From Aristolochia californica (Eukaryota > Streptophyta > Magnoliopsida > Piperales > Aristolochiaceae): DNA of 64,000 bases. The DNA lies in NCBI GenBank assembly GCA_029961685.1, contig JARWKL010000005.1:4656501-4720500 (forward strand), read 5' to 3'. The notes under the pieces are model-generated. The model searched no databases and was not told the DNA's origin. It saw only the letters and a list, made by a program, of their open reading frames with translations. A program made the position numbers and the translations under genes. Below, piece after piece: positions 57,631-64,000 of this stretch; positions within the stretch are counted from its first letter, which is position 1; each line of letters begins with the position of its first letter.

Positions 57631-59150
57631 CTCAAATTTCAAATGAACAAATTCAATAGTCACAGCTCTTTGCCAGGGTGACTGCTTATCAAAGTCTCTC
57701 TGAGAACCACCATCCATATATACACTAAGAAAAACATCATCCTGATCTCTAGAGTCCAACAAACTTCTAGCCATGTGCAAGAGAAGTTGAAGAGTTCTCT
57801 TTTCATCCCCAACCACATGATCCTTCAGAAACTTCAAACTCAAAATTTACTTGGTGACAAGCACATAGAAGTTTCAAGATACTCACTACCTCTTTCATCA
57901 TAGAGTAAATTATAAATGGGTGAGAGTCAAATTGAAATTTACCCTCTTCCAAATTGCAAACACCAGAAACATCTGCAGCAAGTGTAGACAAAAACATGCT
58001 GAGTTTCACCATGTGTTCTACTATACTTCGCTGTTCACCTCTTAAATCTTCCTGTTGCAGAACTGATAGAACTGCGGCAACCGAACCCACCTCCCTGCTT
58101 ATCACTCTTTGAAATGAATAACTGGCCCGGCTAGCCATCAAAGCCTCACGCCTTGCTCTTTCAAGAGCCAAATTTTGCTCCATGAGCTTTCTTTCATATG
58201 CAGGGAATCCTCCAAAACTGCAGCATGGGAGAGAGCAACAGCCACCTGGTCTGCAATAACTTCCACCAGCTCAAGATCATGTGGAATCCATTCTCGAGCC
58301 CCATCCGAGGGCAGCACCAATACAAGCAGAGCATAGGGAGCATACACAAACTCAGGCATCCCACCCATAAAATTGGACACTCGTTATAGCGGTATCCGAA
58401 CAGCTGTAGTTGGTTCAAACTCCCCAGACGGAAGCAACCGTGAATTGTGGCCTAGAATCCTAACACCGGCGGTACCAATCACCTTCGTCACATCGGGATC
58501 ATTGAGCGGTATAAAGGCCGGGCGCGACAGGCTGACTGCCTGTTTCAATTCGTGGGTAAGAGTGAGGCCCGTGTTCGAGTCGTCGGGTATCCACACTGCG
58601 CAATTCTCCAGGAATAAAACCTTGGAGAGCTGAACTAGGGTGGTGTAGAGAATCGTGTGTCGGTCGAGTGACCGGCGGATCTCCTACGTGAGCATCCGAA
58701 CGTGCAATCTAGCCTCCTCCTGTCGTTTCATCATTTCAACCTCACGATTGAACTCGCGAGTCTTCTTCCTCAACAGCCCCTTTTCACCATCACCCTCAAC
58801 ATTTGAGGAATTAGGGTTAGCAAGGTAATCGAGGTGGCCAAGGAGACCAAGGCAGTGAGGAACTTGAGGACAGTGAGAGAGAGCATGACCCGGAAGCTGT
58901 GAAGCTCGTAAGTCCATACCGCGACGAAGTGCGTCAAGCCACAGAGAACGATAAAGGCGCCGAATTGGAGAAGGATTCACCAAAAAGGAAAGATGGTGGA
59001 GCAAGGGCAATGAGAAAATCGCTGATTTTCTGGCACTGCAAGATGCTTTCGACCCTCCAAAAGCTGAAATCGTCGCAGGGGCAAGACGACGACGACATGC
59101 TTGATGAAATGCGGGAGAGTGGGGGGACCTTTCGTCATTAGACCTTCAAT
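57631..59150 (-). pseudogene. ethylene receptor (ETR2/EIN4, subfamily II) relic, first exon
   Basis: The minus strand reads an ethylene-binding N-terminus (SILQCQKISDFLIALA, then after a deletion [19 protein letters not shown] and a third membrane segment ending SITLLTLIP). A linker ([21 protein letters not shown]) follows, then a GAF domain ([54 protein letters not shown]) and a histidine-kinase-like part ([12 protein letters not shown]...HVVGDEKRTLQLLLHM). Known receptors bind ethylene at the ER and repress signalling until ligand binds. Lesions: a deletion in the membrane region near 58985, a frameshift near 58790, stops at 58684-58686 and 58384-58386, and frameshifts near 58195 and 57838. 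The H-box His is absent (EVGSVAAVLSVLQQ), as in many subfamily II receptors. The exon ends at a usable GT donor (57630-57629). The retained introns argue against a retrocopy. Confidence 0.87.
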
Positions 59151-59510
59151 GACAGGAGGGATCCTTTGTCCCCCCATCACTATGCAATGAGAGGGAAGGT
59201 AAGACCCATGATCTCCCTTTTGATGTTTAAAAGAGAGATGAAGGGATGGTCACTGCTCCCCATTTTTATGTCACATATGAAGAATTCCCTTAATCAGATC
59301 TGATTGAATCTCAGTGTTTGAGGGGAGCAGCAAACCATGAAATAAGGGTTGTTTGGCAATGTCCAAGATCTCTCATGGCTACTTCTCAAACGATGGGCAT
59401 TGATTGTATTTGGTTAATCTATTTTATTTATACTCGGTAATTGAGAGGAAGGAACATTTGTTTATTTTATTTTCTTTGGAAATGGAACAAATGTATGTGC
59501 ACAAATGATG
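59151..59510. other. upstream flank of the ethylene receptor relic
   Basis: No coding region recognised. The lost N-terminal codons and promoter of the relic would lie here. Confidence 0.35.
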
Positions 59511-59650
59511 GGCATATTAAGGCCCTATTAGTGCATTTTTTTCCAGGAAAAGTAAGGAAAACCTTTCCACGAAGAAAAGTGTTTCCTAGATTCATTAGTG
59601 CCCCAATTTTCTAGGAAATGAATGTCTACCTAGAAAATCTTACCTGGAAC
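59511..59650. repeat. MITE-end-like pair of motifs (TTAGTGCC family)
   Basis: AAGGCCCTATTAGTGC near 59520 and CATTAGTGCCCCAATTTTC near 59595 resemble the inverted form of the CAACCA..G..ACTAAC..GGCC motif at 12.4, 12.5, 13.7 and 33.9 kb. Short palindromic GGAAAA/TTTTCC patches lie between. Limits are approximate. Confidence 0.4.
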
Positions 59651-59689
59651 CTTATTTTCTTTATCACATAATTGACTAATACTAAGTAA

Positions 59690-60501
59690 GTCATGCATCA
59701 ACCCCTCAACGTAATATACATTAGATAAGAAAGAGGTTGAGTTACCGATTTTACCAATTTCTGTTATGGTCTCCAAAAGTTACATCAATACCATCTTTGG
59801 GATTGAGTTCAACGAACTTCTTCTAGTCACTGGTCATTGCCTCGTGTAACCGCTATCCAAAATCCAAATATTTTTCAATGACTTGGCTCGGAGACATACC
59901 TATACCATAAGAGATTTAACCCTTAGAGACTCATTTAAGGTTGGTTCCCTTTGGGATGACATTTGAGATGCTAGGTGATTTCAGCTTCCAAATTTGTTTG
60001 CCCAAGTTCTTTTGGGTTACCACAACTTTTTCGGTTGATTTGGGTACCCAAGTTTGTTTGATGTTATTTTCATTCTTTATTTTGTAAATGTGGCATAGTG
60101 ACCCAATTCATTGTAATAGTGGCATCTAATGTAAGGAATGGGAGAGAACACATTTTTTTATTTTTTGTTCCTCCCAACCTTCCTTTTGGGTGTGGATTTG
60201 AGAGATAGAAGTTTGATTTGCTACTCTAAATCCAAACTCTTCTTCTCAAAATCAAGTCTATCACATGATAGTTTATCTATCAATCCACTTTGTCTTGAGG
60301 CATAAGTTACGTGGTTTTCATTTGCTTCCTTCAAGACATTTAGGTCATCCTTGAGCTTTACAATCTCGTGTAATTGAACATTGCATTTTTTTTTATACTT
60401 TTTTAGACTACGAATGGATTTTTCCAAAAGTAATTCAAGTTCTTGCTCATAGTCTGACTCGCTCACCTCTTCAAAAGTTGTAGACTCGTTATCATTGTCT
60501 T
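59690..60501 (-). pseudogene. copia gag-protease fragment, family A
   Basis: The minus strand reads a coiled-coil gag tail (SDYEQELELLLEKSIRSLKK and on, like the 7500-7740 part of the element at 6430). It continues with a CCHC-like patch ending NELGHYATF, a linker (NLGTQINRKS, NPKELGQTNLEAEI) and the protease approach (FGFWIAVTRG). Several stops and frameshifts. It ends where the LTR at 60502 begins. Confidence 0.75.
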
Positions 60502-60832
60502 TGTTGGATTTAGGATCTCATGATCATAAAGTAAACGAGCAACACAATAGAAGTGGAAGTCGAGGAGAAGGAGAAAGAGAGAAGAAGAATGAGAGGGAAA
60601 GGAGAGAAGGAGAAGGAGAAGAAGAAAAAGAAGAGAGGGATGAGAGTTTGAGAGAAAGAAAGGGAAGGAGGATTAGGTTATGTGACATGCCTAATCCTCC
60701 CCCTCAATGTGTATTTATAATAATTGAGAACTCAATAATTACATCAATACCCTTTACCCTAAGAAGGGAGAAAAATGGACAAAAATTAAAGATAATTTAC
60801 ACCATGCCACTGTAGTTTGAACTTATCTTCCA
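60502..60832 (-). repeat. copia LTR, family C
   Basis: 331 bp with TG...CA ends on the minus strand (TGGAAGATAAG...CTAAATCCAACA), and a polypurine tract AGGGGGAGAGT directly before it. It has a TATA-like 'tatttataataatt' and a GA-rich plus strand at 60560-60670. It serves as the 3' LTR of the RT fragment at 60833-61625. It is related in layout and 3' end to the LTR at 63207-63536. Confidence 0.75.
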
Positions 60833-61625
60833 ACTCTCCCCCTAAATCAGAAAATTTTCTCGTATGAAGAGGCAATCAACCTCAATATATTTTGTTCTCT
60901 TATGGAATACTGGATTTGAAGCAATATGAATGGTCGTTTGGTTGTCACAATATAGTTCCATTGGGACTTCTTTGTGGAACCCTAATTCAGTAAGGAGGGA
61001 TTTGATCTATAGGAACTCATTGACTGCATGAGCCATAACTCTGTATTCTGCTTTTTACTCCTCCATGTAACCATGTTTCTTCCAGTTAGAGTACAATACC
61101 TAGAAGTGGACTTCTTGTCATCAGGTGATCCAACCCAATTTGCATCCGCAAATCCTTCAATGTTGAAGTGACCATGATTTTTATAGAGAAGTCTCTTCCC
61201 TAGAGCTCCTTTTAAATACCTAAGGATCAAAGTTTGCCGATGGATAAGTTTTGGTTTATGCATATACTGACCAAACACACTTACTGCATATGATATATCC
61301 GATTTGGTCACTGTGAGGTAAATAAGTTTTCCTATGAGTCTCTGATATTTTCCTATATCAACATCTTCACCAAAGCTTGGACATAACTTTGTGTTAGCAT
61401 CCATTGGAGTATCTAATGGTCGACATCCCATCATCCATGTATCCTTGAGTAGATCAAGAGCATACTTCCTTCGAGATAAGAAGATCTCATGTTTTGACTG
61501 GAAGGCCACAAAAACCGAAAAATATTTCAATAGCCCAAAATCTTTTGTTTTAAATTCCTTGCATATCTTCTCTTTGACTTCTTTTATACTGTTTAGATCA
61601 CTGCCACTCAAGACAATATCCGTAT
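60833..61625 (-). pseudogene. copia RT-RNase H fragment, family C
   Basis: One frame is open for 209 codons (60982-61611) and reads IVLSGSDLNSIKEVKE, FGLLKYF, RRKYALDLLKDTWMMGCRPLDTPMD, LIGKLIYLTVTKSDISYAVSVFGQYM and GFADANWVGSPDDKKSTS. This is the RT end, connection and RNase H start of plant copia. The fragment begins within the RT active-site block at about 61618 (THTDIVLSGSD, where YVDD would be expected), lacks everything upstream, and loses frame before the RNase H end. The LTR at 60502-60832 follows. Confidence 0.85.
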
Positions 61626-61965
61626 GAGTTGTATACGGGCAACCTTCCCAACATTACTTACTTTAGAACCTTTTGACGCAAAGTATTCATATTGAAAGAA
61701 TCAAAGGAAAAACTAGGAAATTTTGACTCTAGAGTTGATATAGGAATTTTCTTGCGTTGTTCTACTCATAGCAAATAATATAGAGTTTATAACAAAACAC
61801 CTATGACAGTAGAAGAGTCGATTCATGTTGAGTTTGATGAATCTGATTCTCCAAATCCAACTCAACTCCAATTTCTGAAGAGGAAGAGGGAAACCCTTTC
61901 GATTCATCCCCGGGATCTCAACCTCAAGACCAAAATCTTGAAGAGAACCCTAATGACCCAAATAA
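61626..61965 (+). pseudogene. copia integrase C-terminal fragment, family A
   Basis: The plus strand reads PYELYTGNLPN, then with frame changes ESKEKLGNFDSRVDIGIFL, YRVYNKTPMTVEESIHVEFDESDS. This corresponds to the family A integrase tail at about 9440-9790. It abuts an opposite-strand RT fragment at about 61625 without a gap. Confidence 0.75.
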
Positions 61966-63206
61966 TCCTATATTTATAATATATGAAATAAGTAAAATCC
62001 AATTACAATTAAACTACTTTTGTCCCAATTATACTCAAATTTAAACACTAAAAGGTAAGTCCTAGAACAATTAAACAACATGATATAAATAGAAAACTTA
62101 CATAACTAAAACAACTTTAACTGAGACTCTTCAGTGATTCTTTCCATGAGACTCTTCTTAGATTCCACCATATTAATTATGGCTCTATGAGACTTCTTAC
62201 GGTGAGAATTATGTAAGACTCTTCCATACTTTCTCTTCAACACTCCCCCTCAAACTAGAGTTTATAAGTTCAACTTGAGATGGAAAGAATTTTTGGTCTT
62301 CAATTTTCTTTTGCTAAAAACATTCTTTATAGATGGAATTCTTCATAGATGCAAAAACATGATTTTTTCCTCCTCTCTTGGATATCTTGTTGACATAAAA
62401 ATTACCACAACATGTGGAACAAAATACCACTTTCTTGTACTTCTCCCCCTTAAGCTGGAGATAAAAAGGACATAGAGACCCAGTTTGGATAAAACACAAT
62501 ATGGGAGAAAAAAATCACTTCTAGCCTTACAATAAAACTCCATAAATCTGTCAAAATGGTCATAGTCTGAAATATACTCCGCTCAATTTTAAAGGTGAAA
62601 CAACTACCCAACTTTAGGGCTTAACAAAGAGACTACTCTTTTTTTAAGTGTAGTTCAAACACAAATCACCTCTTGGGTAAAAAACAAAAGACTTGACTCA
62701 AGCTAGCTGTTAGGCACACTCCTATACTTTTAGGTAGAGGATCTAGGAAATGCACTGAAGTGATAAAAACACAAGATAATAAACTGAACAAATACTAGAG
62801 GAAATTAATTTTAATAAGAAAGAGGTGACTAGACAACACTCATACTTCCAGAATGGCCTTTTTTAAAAAAACAAACTAAGGGAGACTATAATAGTAGAAA
62901 TTAATAAACTTGACCAAGTATAACTTTTTTGGGGTGACTACAATTTGTCAAAGTTAACTATGTGGAAGATAAACAACCAACAAAAATGCAAAAATTGAAA
63001 ACAACATTGAAGCAAGATATTGCGACTCTTGAATGAGTACATCACGAAGTGATTAAATCTGACCAAAAATCTTTGATTGGAAGAGAAATTTGGCTAAAAA
63101 TTTCGGATTTCAGGAGAAAAGGAAATTCAATCACATCAATGCATGGAGAGATAATAGGAGAAAAAAAAGGAAAAAAAAAAGAGAAATTTTTGGCAAAATT
63201 GACCTT
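61966..63206 (+). repeat. dispersed repeat R, copy 3 (copia LTR and 3' non-coding region)
   Basis: Aligned with 27201-28440 throughout. A likely LTR end lies at 62242 (minus strand TGTTGAAGAG, preceded by the polypurine tract TTTGAGGGGGAG), with a TATA-like 'atatttataatat' near 61970. It is cut at 63206 by the LTR that starts at 63207. Confidence 0.65.
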
Positions 63207-63536
63207 TGTTACTATTAGAAGATTGGGCTCAAGCCCACACATCCATGAGGTGGAATATTTGTAACTAAGAATATTTCTCATTAAGATGGCTTGAAGATGT
63301 AATTACTTGTCTATTTATGTATCTTCTCTTGTAATGTTGTAGCCCTAAGGGCATTGTAAAAACTATGAATAGAAGCCCTTAGCTAAGAGGTAGAACATTA
63401 AGTTCTCTCCTCACTTCTCAATCTCATCCAAACTCTCCTCTTCCTTCTCTTGAAATCTGATCTCTAAACTCTCTCTCCTTTCTCTCTTCTTCTCTTTTTC
63501 CTCTCCTTCTTCTCCTAAATTCTAAATGGTATCATA
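63207..63536 (+). repeat. copia 5' LTR at the right edge
   Basis: 330 bp starting TGTTACTATTAG inside repeat R copy 3 and ending ...CTAAATTCTAAA directly before a tRNA primer-binding site. A TATA-like 'ctatgaatag' is near 63362, and a TC-rich leader part lies at 63400-63520. The final CA is mutated. It resembles the family C LTR at 60502 in length, layout and 3' end. Confidence 0.7.
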
Positions 63537-63550
63537 GATAAGGATTTAGG
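63537..63550 (+). other. primer-binding site (initiator tRNA-Met type)
   Basis: TGGTATCATAGATA differs at a few positions from TGGTATCAGAGC, the complement of the plant initiator tRNA-Met 3' end used by most plant copia elements. It lies immediately after the LTR. Confidence 0.75.
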
Positions 63551-64000
63551 ACTCCCACATTGAAGTGATGCTTAAGTACCTTTGGAGGATTCATGCAAGA
63601 TGCTCTTGAAGGAAGAAATTAAACCATGGAAAAATAAATGATTTCTGGTTATTTATTTCATACATTCATACTATGTACCGAGCCCTTAATCTCTATATTA
63701 TATCAAGAAAAAAATGGCTTTCATATGATAAGTTGTGAAAACTAATACTTGGTGTTTAAAGAATATTATGACCTTTATCTTCTTGCACTCAATTATTACA
63801 AGTTTGATCAAGATCGTTTGCCTACAAGGTCATGAAGACCTATTGATTATGAAGTTGATGGTTATATGATAGAAGAATGATATGAGACTTGCATGAGACT
63901 TAACTTGATCTCTCATTATTCAAGACCAATAGATTACTTGATTTTTTTGGATTAAATCAAGTTGTTCTATGATTTATGGTATTCGGATTCTCCAAACATA
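63551..64000 (+). mobile_element. 5' leader of a copia element running off the window
   Basis: Follows an LTR and primer-binding site, so it is expected to be the untranslated leader before gag. No gag motif is reached before the window ends. Confidence 0.45.

Overview
The window is nuclear DNA of a flowering plant, most likely a eudicot or another non-grass. The genes are sparse and intron-rich, the intergenic DNA is AT-rich, and every protein I can name has its closest known relatives in plants. No organelle, bacterial or CRISPR signal was seen. I recognise six probably intact genes, one decayed gene and a large amount of transposon debris.

Layout. 0.2-2.9 kb: two copia retrotransposon fragments in opposite orientation with one LTR. 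3.7-4.0 kb: a small cytochrome c oxidase 7a-like gene (+). 4.1-5.9 kb: a PIF/Harbinger-like DNA transposon. 6.4-12.2 kb: a decayed copia element (+) carrying internal tandem duplications, with a solo LTR of another copia family inside its reverse transcriptase. 12.6-15.0 kb: a non-autonomous hAT element. 15.2-17.7 kb: cytosolic ribosomal protein S7 (+). 19.7-24.8 kb: a sterol C4-methyl oxidase of the SMO2 type (+), with a MITE-like insert in its last intron. 26.4-29.5 kb: copia fragments (-). 30.1-31.6 kb: a second Harbinger-like element of the same family as the first. 37.9-38.8 and 45.1-45.6 kb: two single-exon, single-finger C2H2 genes with C-terminal EAR motifs (ZFP10/SUPERMAN-like and TAC1-like). 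49.3-51.9 kb: thylakoid lumen pentapeptide-repeat protein TL17 (-), eight exons. 52.8-59.1 kb: a degenerate ethylene receptor of the ETR2/EIN4 type (-). 59.5-64 kb: a mosaic of copia fragments ending in a new LTR plus primer-binding site that runs off the window.

The genes do not form a pathway. They cover respiration (COX7a), translation (S7), membrane sterol synthesis (SMO2), transcriptional repression in development (two EAR zinc fingers) and the chloroplast lumen (TL17). Exon boundaries were set by hand from GT/AG sites, reading-frame continuity and remembered family sequences. I saw no undescribed biological system of the defence or biosynthetic-cluster kind. The most interesting structures are the pair of G7-ended Harbinger elements, the tandemly built hAT element, the retroelement with repeated local duplications, the decayed ethylene receptor, and a perfect ACGT/W-box palindrome upstream of the TAC1-like gene.
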